A stretch of DNA of 64,000 nucleotides, from positions 62,001-126,000 of the forward strand of contig NZ_JAPFCC010000001.1 in assembly GCF_025562715.2 (NCBI RefSeq), written 5' to 3'. Numbering within the stretch: position 1 is the stretch's first letter; every line of letters starts with the position of its first letter. Position numbers and translations under genes: made by a program. This stretch comes from Endozoicomonas gorgoniicola. Its GTDB lineage: Bacteria; Pseudomonadota; Gammaproteobacteria; Pseudomonadales; Endozoicomonadaceae. Positions 26,253-34,811 of the stretch are shown in pieces. The notes under the pieces were generated by a model. The model worked only from the letters and a program-made list of their open reading frames with translations. It did not search any database and was not told the DNA's origin.

Positions 26253-26492
26253 GGTAATGATCGGGAGTCTGGTTAAATGTCTAGATGGAAGCCGACTTGC
26301 GACAGCCTCCTGTATGGGAATGACGGTAGTATGATGTTAAAGATTGTAGATGATTTGTTGGGGATTGCAGTCTTGCGGACATGCAGGCTTGTAATATTGC
26401 GGAAAAGGCAATGGCAAAAGACCCTTCTGTTGTATCCATTGTCGCAGAAGCTGAACGACTGGGTTTAATGACGAGAGACCAGGGAACTGCGG

Positions 26493-27158
26493 TCAGGTTG
26501 ACGCCATCTTATCTTCCAGAATTTTCCAGCCTTCATCCCAGTCCCTGACAGCGTATGCTTTTATCCAGCATTTTGGCAAATAAATACTCCCCAGCAATTC
26601 AGCCGCAGTGGCCTCGGCCAGGGAGCATGTTTTCATTTTCTTATGCAGGTCGTAGGCCATGTACCCTCTGACCTGACCAAGCGTTCCCCGAACGAATTTA
26701 TAAGTGGCGCGAGCTTTTAAGCCAACAGATTGTGCCGTGCTGAGGGCAGGTACCATATCGAAACCCGTTCTGGCGAGCTTTTTGGACTTCTGGTTTATGA
26801 TGTAAGTAATGATTGCTCTGCAGTTTTGCGATGCATCATTACAAACACACTCGTAATTATTTTCCTCAAACAATAATCGGAGGCAGGCGAGATGGCGGGT
26901 TGTACTCACGAGGGCAGGCACTTTCGCCACTGTGTCGGCAAGGTTGCCGGTCAGCATCTTTAAGCCTTGCATAGCTACGAACTTTGCTGTTCTTTTCACT
27001 ATTTCCTGTTCCAGTTGTTTTAGCAGTGTCACCCTGTGTCTCTCGTAAAAGTCCCTAGTAGCCGGGTCAATCTCTGGCAATGGTGTATAACCCTGAGCAA
27101 CAGCTTCCACCGCATCAACAACGTCAATGGGATCAAGGTCAGAAAAAAAATTTTCCAT
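26493..27158 (-). CDS. Hypothetical protein
   Basis: A 221-residue protein of unknown family. ATG 27158 (MENFFSDLDPIDVVDAVEA) is preceded by GGAG at a good distance; a longer frame from 27191 lacks one. The protein is helical, with an early DFYERHRVTLLKQLEQEIVKRTAKFVAM region, a Cys-containing central part (NNYECVCNDASQNC) and a basic C-terminal half (LHKKMKTCSLAEATAAELLG). There is no signal peptide or clear membrane segment. It is divergent from the large unknown gene at 27360 and 240 bases upstream of fha, so it lies at the edge of the T6SS block. An effector, immunity or accessory role is possible but unsupported. Confidence 0.65.
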   Translation of the reverse strand: MENFFSDLDPIDVVDAVEAVAQGYTPLPEIDPATRDFYERHRVTLLKQLEQEIVKRTAKFVAMQGLKMLTGNLADTVAKVPALVSTTRHLACLRLLFEENNYECVCNDASQNCRAIITYIINQKSKKLARTGFDMVPALSTAQSVGLKARATYKFVRGTLGQVRGYMAYDLHKKMKTCSLAEATAAELLGSIYLPKCWIKAYAVRDWDEGWKILEDKMAST

Positions 27159-27359
27159 GGCAGGCTCCAATTCAAAGGCAGGAGGCCTCAAATGGGAAAA
27201 CAGCTGTATAGAGTTTAGACGGGATTTGCCCCAAACTCTTCATGAAATGTCATCCAGAAGCCTGGCTTATGGCTGACAAGATTGAAGCAGAATTGGCCTC
27301 TGTACCTGAGGGGCTGAACTGGCTGGCCGATACAGTATTTCAACAACATTCAATAAATA

Positions 27360-30300
27360 GTGTGCAAAGGCCTTTACCCTATGGATGCTCCAGGAAACCC
27401 GAAGCCCGTAACCCAGACAGATTTACCGTCAGCAGAAAACCAGAAGCCTGCTGACGAGCCAGAAAAGGCAAAGAAAGCAAGCCATGCCGGGCGTACTATC
27501 AGCAAGCATGATGGTCAGACAACGTCCAGCTCGATTGTTGATGAGGCGAGAGCTTTGGCCGGGCCTGATAAAGCGAAAAGGCAACAGGTTGTCTCATCAA
27601 GAAAGACGCACGCTGAAATACAAAAGATTGGCGATGAGCTGGATGCCTCCAATCAGGCTATCAGGGACTTCATTAAAGCCAATAAACTGCTTGAAGTGTC
27701 AAACATTCAATACGACCCTGTTACCGGGTTTTCCAGAGAAACCCAGCGTAAGAGTGTTTTGATGTCGCAGTTGAAAGATTTAATTGATCAGCACACCCGG
27801 TTATTGAATCAGATATATAGTGTTATTTCGCCTTCCAGTCATCAACTGAAAATGATGGGTAAAGCCGTCAGGTCTGCTGTCGGTAAAAAAAGACGAAGCC
27901 CTGAAGACAAGGCTTTACTGGAAGCCGTGACCTCAATTCCCGGAATTGATGGCAACAAGGCAAAGTACTGGAAAGAAAGAGGGTTCATACGGAGTTACTC
28001 AGTGTTTTGTATGGAGCGTTTTCAAGCAGTGTGTACCCTTTATCCCTCACTGCAAAGAGTGGGAGACCCTGAAACCTATATTGCCAGAGTCGAAGAGTTT
28101 ATTGCTCATTCGCTGGAGTGGATGCAAGTACTGGTGGAAGTGATGCAGTGTGATATTGCAGAGGGAAAAAACGTTGAGCTGCAGGAGAACATTAAGGCAT
28201 TCGATAATGCGGCTGTCGCCATTTCGGCGATGATTCAGGATAGTGAAAAGTTTTATGTGGCCTATGACAAGCTGGACCAACTGCGACATCTGCTGGCTGA
28301 AAACGGACATTATCTTGATCACTGGCTGGAAACGCTGGGTGATTTTAGCCAGAAGCCACATGACAGCCCAAAGTATTTAAATGCCATTGTCGCAGCCATT
28401 GTTATGGATAAGCCGGAAGTGGCCCTGAACATACTGGAAAAATTCAGCCAGCGGGTAAACAGCGGCGATTTTCCTGCGTCTGACTGCTTTCGGGTCTGCC
28501 TGGGGCTGATCAGTTCCACCACATGGTTATACGATCGTCCGGAACCTCTGGGGGAACACAAAAATCGTGTCAGGGGGGCAGAAAAAATAGTCAGGGAATT
28601 TGGGAATCTGGTCAGACATGTCGATGAAAACAAGTTGCTTTCCGATGAACAACGGGCTTCTTTGCTGCAGCTCTTTGCGGTTATTGATGATCTCTGCTGT
28701 TCTGAAGTCCGGAACTTAGAGGCACTTGAACAGAGAGTCCTTGACAGGGGTGCTGAGCTGGTTCGTGAAGAAGACGCCCAAAAACAAAAAGTTCAGTCCA
28801 AGCTTGAGAGGCGTGAACGGCGAAGGCAAAAACGTCTGGCGGAGCAACAGGCGACTAAAAAGGAGACGCCTTCAGATGAACCGATTAATGAACCGGATCG
28901 CCCTTCGGATGACAGTGAGGTACAACTGCACCCTTCACTGAAGAAAGCACTGGATGCATTTTCCCAAAATGAGCCTAACAGGGTCATCAAGTCGGCGTTT
29001 CATGAAGTTGTGAAGGATAAAAGCGCCAGTGCCTTCGACAAAGCTCAGGCACATTATGGTTATGCGGATGTTTTGTCCGCCCGGCTGAGCCCGCGTCTGG
29101 AAACGTTGAATGCCTTTGTGGATGCGACTTATGACTATGAGCAGGAACTGTTGGCAGACCGGCTTCCCCCTTCTGATAATGAGTTTCGTTTTAACAAGGT
29201 GCTGAGTGAACTGAAAGGTCAGGTGGAAGGCATCAACTGGGCAGTACTGGAGATGGCTCAGTCGATCAAGTCCGCGCTGGATATATTTTATGAGCTGGGG
29301 GATGAAAAGGCAGAGTTTCTGGAACAGCTGCTTGAGCTGCATGACCAGGCAGAGGATCTGATTGCAAAAACAGAAAAAGTCACAGAATGTTGCAGACGAT
29401 TGCCAGACATCTACCAACTAAGGGGACGGGTTCTCAGCCGGTACCTGAAGGCAAGAACCGAGAGGCAGGCAAATCCTGAGCAAGTAAAAAAACGTGGGGA
29501 AAAGAAAAAGCTGATTGAAGACAGTATCAGAGAGATAAAGGATTTCAGTTCGAAACTCGATGGCAGTATTCGGTTTATAAAGAGTGTACTGGATCGGAAT
29601 AAAGTAGAAAGTGCCGTTACCAACTACCAACAGCAGAGTGATAATGTGCAGGTAACGGCTGACAGTGCCACAGCTTCTGCCATTGCGACAGCTTCAACAT
29701 CTGCAACCCCTTTATCGCCTTCAGAAACCACCTCTTTTGAACAGAACCAGCCAGCGGAACCGATCGCTTCCACATCGGTCGCTTCCACATCGGTCGCTTC
29801 TCCCGTTGAAGCTGTTGGGGGGGCATCAGGCAGCACTGGAGTAGAGACCGGGGGTGCTGAATCTCAGCCTGCTCCGTCATTTGTGTTTCCTGTCAGGCGG
29901 TTTATGCCTGAAGATATTTTCAGTTCCCTTGAGAAGTCGATTGAGGACACCGGGCTTTCCTGGCAGATGGGTAAATCGGGTCTGGTTGTTTCTGACAATG
30001 CAGATTCAGCATCAGGAGCGACTGCCAGACCAGAGCCTGACCAACCTGCCAAAGGCAGGAGAAAAGGTAAGGGTAAAAAGCGGAAAGTGGCTGCGAGCAA
30101 ACCGACGGAGCCGAAGGCCGAATTACCTGCTGCTACCGGCTCGCTCATGCAGCTTCGCGTACGTGATTATCTGAAGTCAGTAGTCACTCATGGAAAGAGT
30201 CCGGATGGAAAGCCGCTGCCTGATGGCTTTGATCTGGAAGGTGTAAAAGCCAGAATTGAGGCGGGTACGTTTTTGTCGACGCCAGACGTACTGGAAGATT

Positions 30301-30560
30301 TTGCGATTCTGGCGGATGCCCTGGGGACACCTGTCCGGCTCATATTCAGGACAGCTAACGTGTTTAACTGCATGCCCGGGCTTGGCAAGCCTGTCAAAGT
30401 CGCAATGAATGAATACCCGGATACACCGCATATGTCACTGGAATACTTTGCCTCTGAGAAAAATCGTCGCTGGTTTACTTCACTTTCGCACCTCTTCGAT
30501 TACGTTGCAGAGGACACGGCCGGGAAGCTGGAACAAAAAAACAACAAACCGTCGCATTAG
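27360..30560 (+). CDS. Large hypothetical protein with coiled coils, KKRKV-type basic patch and OTU-like C-terminus
   Basis: A 1066-residue protein (GTG 27360; ATG 27381 is an alternative) of no family I recognise. Layout: a polar N-terminus; helical and coiled-coil segments from about residue 55 to 780, with a basic stretch KLERRERRRQKRLAEQQ near 480; a Ser/Thr/Ala-rich linker with short repeats (about 785-850); a basic patch KGRRKGKGKKRKV at 898-910 resembling a monopartite nuclear localisation signal; and a C-terminal 130 residues (LMQLRVRDYLKSVV, FAILADALGTPVRLIF, PVKVAMNEYPDTPHMSLEYF) that look like the later part of an OTU protease, with a possible His1024 but no DGxC upstream. No signal peptide. 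Host-directed function is inference. Confidence 0.7.
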   Translation: MCKGLYPMDAPGNPKPVTQTDLPSAENQKPADEPEKAKKASHAGRTISKHDGQTTSSSIVDEARALAGPDKAKRQQVVSSRKTHAEIQKIGDELDASNQAIRDFIKANKLLEVSNIQYDPVTGFSRETQRKSVLMSQLKDLIDQHTRLLNQIYSVISPSSHQLKMMGKAVRSAVGKKRRSPEDKALLEAVTSIPGIDGNKAKYWKERGFIRSYSVFCMERFQAVCTLYPSLQRVGDPETYIARVEEFIAHSLEWMQVLVEVMQCDIAEGKNVELQENIKAFDNAAVAISAMIQDSEKFYVAYDKLDQLRHLLAENGHYLDHWLETLGDFSQKPHDSPKYLNAIVAAIVMDKPEVALNILEKFSQRVNSGDFPASDCFRVCLGLISSTTWLYDRPEPLGEHKNRVRGAEKIVREFGNLVRHVDENKLLSDEQRASLLQLFAVIDDLCCSEVRNLEALEQRVLDRGAELVREEDAQKQKVQSKLERRERRRQKRLAEQQATKKETPSDEPINEPDRPSDDSEVQLHPSLKKALDAFSQNEPNRVIKSAFHEVVKDKSASAFDKAQAHYGYADVLSARLSPRLETLNAFVDATYDYEQELLADRLPPSDNEFRFNKVLSELKGQVEGINWAVLEMAQSIKSALDIFYELGDEKAEFLEQLLELHDQAEDLIAKTEKVTECCRRLPDIYQLRGRVLSRYLKARTERQANPEQVKKRGEKKKLIEDSIREIKDFSSKLDGSIRFIKSVLDRNKVESAVTNYQQQSDNVQVTADSATASAIATASTSATPLSPSETTSFEQNQPAEPIASTSVASTSVASPVEAVGGASGSTGVETGGAESQPAPSFVFPVRRFMPEDIFSSLEKSIEDTGLSWQMGKSGLVVSDNADSASGATARPEPDQPAKGRRKGKGKKRKVAASKPTEPKAELPAATGSLMQLRVRDYLKSVVTHGKSPDGKPLPDGFDLEGVKARIEAGTFLSTPDVLEDFAILADALGTPVRLIFRTANVFNCMPGLGKPVKVAMNEYPDTPHMSLEYFASEKNRRWFTSLSHLFDYVAEDTAGKLEQKNNKPSH

Positions 30561-30573
30561 ACTGACCCATAAA

Positions 30574-30632
30574 AAAATGCAGCTCTCCCGGGCTAATCAG
30601 ATAGCCTCATGTTTCGGGGTGAGCTGCATTTT
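30574..30632. terminator. Bidirectional stem-loop between convergent genes
   Basis: The arms AAAATGCAGCTC (30574-30585) and GAGCTGCATTTT (30621-30632) are exact reverse complements with a 35-base loop, A-rich before and T-rich after. It lies between the convergent ends of the large unknown gene and pntB, the expected place for a shared terminator. Confidence 0.75.
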
Positions 30633-30659
30633 CTGCCTATGGCTGTTGGGTTGAGGTCA

Positions 30660-32045
30660 CTAGAAAAAGCTCAGTATATCCAGCACAGACTTCTTGGCAT
30701 CACCAAACAGCATGCTCGAATTCTCCTTAAAGAACAGTGGGTTCTGAACCCCGGCATAGCCGGTCGCCATGGAACGCTTGAAGATAACCACTTGACCGGA
30801 CTCCCACACTTTCAGAACCGGCATGCCTGCAATCGGGCTGTTCGGGTCATCCATGGCCGCCGGGTTGACGGTGTCGTTTGCGCCAATGACCAGAACCACG
30901 TCGGTATCGACAAAGTCGTCATTCAGTTCATCCATTTCCTCAACGATGTCGTAAGGCACCCTGGCTTCTGCCAGCAGTACGTTCATGTGTCCGGGCAGAC
31001 GTCCGGCTACCGGGTGAATACCAAAACGAATGTTAATATTTTTCTCACGCAGCTTAGTGACCAGCTCTTGCAGAGGGTGCTGAGCCTGCGCAACCGCCAT
31101 ACCGTAGCCCGGAGTGATAATGACACGGGAGGCATTTTTCAGCATGTCAGCCACATCTTCCGCGCTGGACTCTGTGTGTTCACCCTGATCTTCACTGGCA
31201 ACAATGGTGCCGCCTTCTGTACCAAAACCACCGAAAATCACAGAGACAAACGACCGGTTCATGGCAGCGCACATCAGGTAAGACAGAATCGCACCGGAAG
31301 AGCCGACCATTGCACCGGTAATAATCAGCAGGTTGTTACCCAGCATGAAACCGGTGGCTGCGGCAGCAATACCAGAGTAAGCGTTCAGCATGGACACGAC
31401 CACCGGCATATCTGCACCGCCGATGCCCATGACGAGAGTAATACCAAACGCGAAAGCAAATGCAGTCATTAACAACAGTGCCAGCATGTTCTGCTGCTGT
31501 ACAAAGATGACCGCCATTAACACCGCTGCGCCAATAATCGCCAGATTCGTCCAGTGCCCTCCGGGCAGGGAGACAGGGCTGCTGGTAATTCGGCCATGGA
31601 GTTTCAGGCAGGCAATGACAGAGCCACTAAACGTCACTGTACCGACCATTACACCAAACCCGATCAGGGCATCGTGAATCATGACTTCAGTGGCGGTCAT
31701 GATGCTTGCAACGGTTGTTGCTTCTATAGCACTGGAGAAACCAATCAGAACGGCTGCCAGACCACCAAAACCGTTAAGAACGGCGACCAGCTGTGGCATC
31801 TCGGTCATTTCAACCTTCTTAGCCAGATAAAGCCCGATACCGGAACCGACAATCATCAGTACCGTTACCCAGTTCATCCCTGCAATGCTGGCATGGGCGA
31901 TGGTGGCGACAATGGCAATGACCATGCCCATCATGCCGTAAAAACTGCCGTTTTTGGCACTTTCCTGACGACTGAGCCCGGCAAGGCTCATGACAAACTT
32001 CATGGCTGCGAGTAAGTACGCAGAAACTAATAATCCTTCAGACAT
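30660..32045 (-). CDS. pntB: NAD(P) transhydrogenase subunit beta PntB
   Basis: With PntA it forms the inner-membrane transhydrogenase that couples hydride transfer between NAD(H) and NADP(H) to proton movement. The 461-residue product (ATG 32045, AGGA upstream; matches the E. coli start MSGGL with MSEGL) has about nine membrane segments in the first half and the soluble NADP-binding domain at the end (VIITPGYGMAVAQAQ, FGIHPVAGRLPGHMNVLLAE, VLVIGANDTVNPAA, GYAGVQNPLFFKENSSMLFG). Length and motifs are those of the E. coli protein. It is downstream of pntA by 14 bases and ends at the bidirectional terminator. Confidence 0.95.
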   Translation of the reverse strand: MSEGLLVSAYLLAAMKFVMSLAGLSRQESAKNGSFYGMMGMVIAIVATIAHASIAGMNWVTVLMIVGSGIGLYLAKKVEMTEMPQLVAVLNGFGGLAAVLIGFSSAIEATTVASIMTATEVMIHDALIGFGVMVGTVTFSGSVIACLKLHGRITSSPVSLPGGHWTNLAIIGAAVLMAVIFVQQQNMLALLLMTAFAFAFGITLVMGIGGADMPVVVSMLNAYSGIAAAATGFMLGNNLLIITGAMVGSSGAILSYLMCAAMNRSFVSVIFGGFGTEGGTIVASEDQGEHTESSAEDVADMLKNASRVIITPGYGMAVAQAQHPLQELVTKLREKNINIRFGIHPVAGRLPGHMNVLLAEARVPYDIVEEMDELNDDFVDTDVVLVIGANDTVNPAAMDDPNSPIAGMPVLKVWESGQVVIFKRSMATGYAGVQNPLFFKENSSMLFGDAKKSVLDILSFF

Positions 32046-32059
32046 GACGAACATCCTGA

Positions 32060-33589
32060 TTATTCTTTAATAAACATTTTCAGCATGCGTTGGGTGACCG
32101 CGAAGCCCCCGACGATATTGATCATGGCGACGACAAGAGCTATTCCCGAGAGAGCCAGTACCGCACCGTTATCACTGCCCATTTGCATCAGCGCCCCGAC
32201 AACAATAATGCCGCTGATGGCATTGGTGACACTCATCAGCGGTGTGTGCAGGGCAGACGTTACGTTCCAGATCACGTAGTAGCCGACGATAGACGACAAT
32301 ACAAAGACAGTAAGGTGTTCAAGGAAGCTGGCAGGTGCCGAATTAGCGACCCATGCAAACAGGCAGGCACCGGCTGCCAGCAGGGCAGGCTTAAGCCATG
32401 GACGTGATGGTTTGGGTGCTTCTTCTGCCGCTGTTTCGAGTTGGGCTTTTTCGGTGGGAGCCGCACTGACTTTAACAGGCGGTGGTGGCCAGGTGATGTT
32501 ACCTTCTTTAACGACGGTCAGACCACGAACGACTTCGTCGTCAAAGTCTATGACCAGCTCGCCGTCTTTTTCCGGCGTCATCAGTTTTAGCATGTTCACC
32601 AGATTGGTGCCGTACAGCTGTGAAGACTGGGTCGGCAGACGACTGGGCATGTCAGTAAAGCCAATCACGGTGACACCGTGTTTTACGACGGCTTTGTCTT
32701 TTTCTGTGCAGGCGCAGTTACCACCGGTAAGGGCAGCCAGATCGACGATAACGCTACCGGGTTTCATGGCTTTTACCATGTCTTCGGTAATCAGTCTTGG
32801 AGCTGGGCGACCCGGAATCAGAGCGGTGGTAATGATGATGTCGACTTCTTTCGCCTGCTCCATGAACAGTGCCATTTCGGCATCAATAAATGCCTGACTC
32901 ATCTCTTTGGCGTAGCCGTCGGAAGAGTCCTGTTCTTCTTCATAATCAAGCTCAAGGAACTCGGCTCCCATGCTTTCAACCTGCTCCTTAACTTCAGGGC
33001 GGGTATCAAAGGCACGAACAATAGCACCCATACTGCCAGCAGCGCCAAGAGCCGCCAGACCGGCCACTCCAGCACCAATCACCAGAACTTTAGCGGGAGG
33101 AATTTTACCGGCGGCAGTAATCTGACCGTTAAAGAAACGGCCAAAGTGGTGTGACGCTTCAACCACTGCACGATAACCACCAATGTTTGCCATGGAACTC
33201 AGGGCATCCAGGGACTGGGAGCGGGACAGGCGAGGCACACTGTCCAGTGCCAGCACGTTAATATTGCGCTGGCTTAACTGGTTCATCAACGCTTCGTTCT
33301 GTCCGGGCCAGATAAAGCTGGCTAGTGTCGCACTGTCTTTCAGCAGGGCGATTTCTTTTTCGGAAGGCTCATTGACCTTCATAACGATGTCTGATTGCCA
33401 GACATCTTTGGCTGGGGCAATCTCTGCACCGGCATCGGTATAGGCACTGTCATCAAAGCTGGCCTTTAAACCGGCTCCACTTTCAACGACAACACTGTAG
33501 CCCAGCTTGATCAGTTTCTTTACCGTGTCCGGTGTGGCAGCCACCCGGTTTTCATTCGGCTGAATTTCTCCGGGAATCCCTATTCGCAT
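32060..33589 (-). CDS. pntA: NAD(P) transhydrogenase subunit alpha PntA
   Basis: The NAD(H)-binding subunit. The start MRIGIPGEIQPNENRVAATP at 33589 equals the E. coli start; a longer frame from 33694 reads into the intergenic region. The 509-residue product has the alanine-dehydrogenase-like dI domain (VLVIGAGVAGLAALGAAGSMGA, RPAPRLITEDMV, GSVIVDLAALTGGNC) and four C-terminal membrane segments from about residue 405. It follows yqeA by only 34 bases on the same strand with no terminator between, so yqeA-pntA-pntB is probably one transcript, unlike the E. coli arrangement, where pntAB stands elsewhere. Confidence 0.95.
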   Translation of the reverse strand: MRIGIPGEIQPNENRVAATPDTVKKLIKLGYSVVVESGAGLKASFDDSAYTDAGAEIAPAKDVWQSDIVMKVNEPSEKEIALLKDSATLASFIWPGQNEALMNQLSQRNINVLALDSVPRLSRSQSLDALSSMANIGGYRAVVEASHHFGRFFNGQITAAGKIPPAKVLVIGAGVAGLAALGAAGSMGAIVRAFDTRPEVKEQVESMGAEFLELDYEEEQDSSDGYAKEMSQAFIDAEMALFMEQAKEVDIIITTALIPGRPAPRLITEDMVKAMKPGSVIVDLAALTGGNCACTEKDKAVVKHGVTVIGFTDMPSRLPTQSSQLYGTNLVNMLKLMTPEKDGELVIDFDDEVVRGLTVVKEGNITWPPPPVKVSAAPTEKAQLETAAEEAPKPSRPWLKPALLAAGACLFAWVANSAPASFLEHLTVFVLSSIVGYYVIWNVTSALHTPLMSVTNAISGIIVVGALMQMGSDNGAVLALSGIALVVAMINIVGGFAVTQRMLKMFIKE

Positions 33590-33623
33590 GATATGAACCT
33601 GTTTTCTAATTTCGTCAAATGTT

Positions 33624-34559
33624 TCAGTAATACGCCACTTGTCCTTCAACTTCAGGACGGATGACGGTGCCGGAATCCGAACAGAGAATTTCACTGCAAC
33701 GACTCAGGGAGCCAATGGCAGCCATTTTTCCTGTGTTCCTGACAAAGTCGACAGCTGCCTCAATTTTCGGCCCCATGGAACCAGAGGCAAAGTCAAACTG
33801 GCTGAGCCCTTCAGGGGTTGCAATACGAATATCTCTGGAATCCGGATGCCCGAACTGCGTAGCAACGGCATGGACATCAGTCAGAATCAGGAAGGCGTCA
33901 GCGTTAAGCTTTTCTGCCAGCAGGCTTGAGGAGCGGTCTTTATCAATCACTGCCTCAACATCTTTTAACTGTCCGTCGCTGTCCCGTCTGACCGGAACAC
34001 CGCCACCGCCGCCACAGATCACGGTGATATCTTCGGCACTGACCAGGTGCTGCAACGATGGCAGCTCAAGGATGGCCTGTGGTTTTGGAGAGGCAACAAC
34101 GCGACGGAAATGTTTACCATCGGCTTTGATGATCCAGTCGGGATGTTCTTTCAGAAGACTGTCAGCCTGTTCACGGGTGTAAACGGGACCAACGAATTTG
34201 TCAGGGTCAGAGAATGCGGGATCGTCGCTGTCTACCAGTGTCTGAGTCGACATCACACACACTTTTTGATCCGGCATCTGGTTGCGCAGTTCCTGCTCAA
34301 ACAGGTAGCCAATCATGCCCTGGGTCTGGGCTCCCAGTGAATCGAGAGGGTAGGGTGCTACGTCTTTATAGTGATCATTCATCAATGCCAGCAACCCAAC
34401 CTGCGGACCGTTACCATGGGTCAGGATAACCTGATGATCCCGGGCAATTCGGGCAATGGATTTGGCGGCTATATGAATGTTTTTACGCTGGGTTTCACAA
34501 TCGAGGGGTTCACCACGCTGGAGGATCGCATTGCCTCCCAAAGCTATTACAACTCTCAT
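33624..34559 (-). CDS. yqeA: Carbamate kinase-like protein YqeA
   Basis: Makes ATP from carbamoyl phosphate and ADP, releasing carbamate. The 311-residue product has the amino-acid-kinase fold motifs of ArcC: VIALGGNAILQRGE at the start, THGNGPQVGLLALMN, VVASPKPQAILE, VICGGGGGVPV and SMGPKIEAAVDFV. In this island it is the natural partner of YgeW, which is thought to release carbamoyl phosphate from a purine-derived carbamoyl compound. No arginine deiminase genes are near, which argues against the arc pathway. Upstream lies a 252-base gap that contains a dispersed repeat. Confidence 0.9.
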   Translation of the reverse strand: MRVVIALGGNAILQRGEPLDCETQRKNIHIAAKSIARIARDHQVILTHGNGPQVGLLALMNDHYKDVAPYPLDSLGAQTQGMIGYLFEQELRNQMPDQKVCVMSTQTLVDSDDPAFSDPDKFVGPVYTREQADSLLKEHPDWIIKADGKHFRRVVASPKPQAILELPSLQHLVSAEDITVICGGGGGVPVRRDSDGQLKDVEAVIDKDRSSSLLAEKLNADAFLILTDVHAVATQFGHPDSRDIRIATPEGLSQFDFASGSMGPKIEAAVDFVRNTGKMAAIGSLSRCSEILCSDSGTVIRPEVEGQVAYY

Positions 34560-34700
34560 TACAGTTCCATTTAATAATCAAAATAATAATTCAAAAGTCT
34601 CTTGTGGTGATTTTCAGAAGTGACGGCATTCCTGTCTGTCCTGACTGCAACGAAAATCGTGGTTAACCTAGTGCTGACAAGCGTTTATATCCATACAACC

Positions 34701-34774
34701 GTCATTCCCGCGTAGGCGGCTCTCGTAAAGGAGAGAGTACCACGGTAGTGGATCCCCGCCTGCGCGGGGATGAC
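34701..34774. repeat. Dispersed two-hairpin repeat, copy B
   Basis: It starts GTCATTCCCGCG and ends with the same GTGGATCCCCGCCTGCGCGG block and ATGAC as copy A at 22349-22410, but the left hairpin differs and is longer. It lies in the non-coding gap between guaD and yqeA, where its structure could reduce read-through or shape the mRNA. Confidence 0.85.
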
Positions 34775-34811
34775 GTTGGGATGTTCTACGTTGCTACTCC
34801 CCTAAACAGCA

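Noticed and set aside
26277..26468. 63-residue plus-strand frame between fha and the hypothetical gene
   Set aside because: Weak start context, overlaps the likely fha promoter region and shows no conserved character.
27242..27454. 70-residue plus-strand frame before the large unknown gene
   Set aside because: It overlaps the start of the 1066-residue frame in another phase and has no family or good ribosome binding site; a leader peptide cannot be excluded.
33624..34559. Carbamate kinase as part of an arginine deiminase pathway
   Set aside because: No arcA, arcB or arginine antiporter is present; the purine island with YgeW gives a better source of carbamoyl phosphate.
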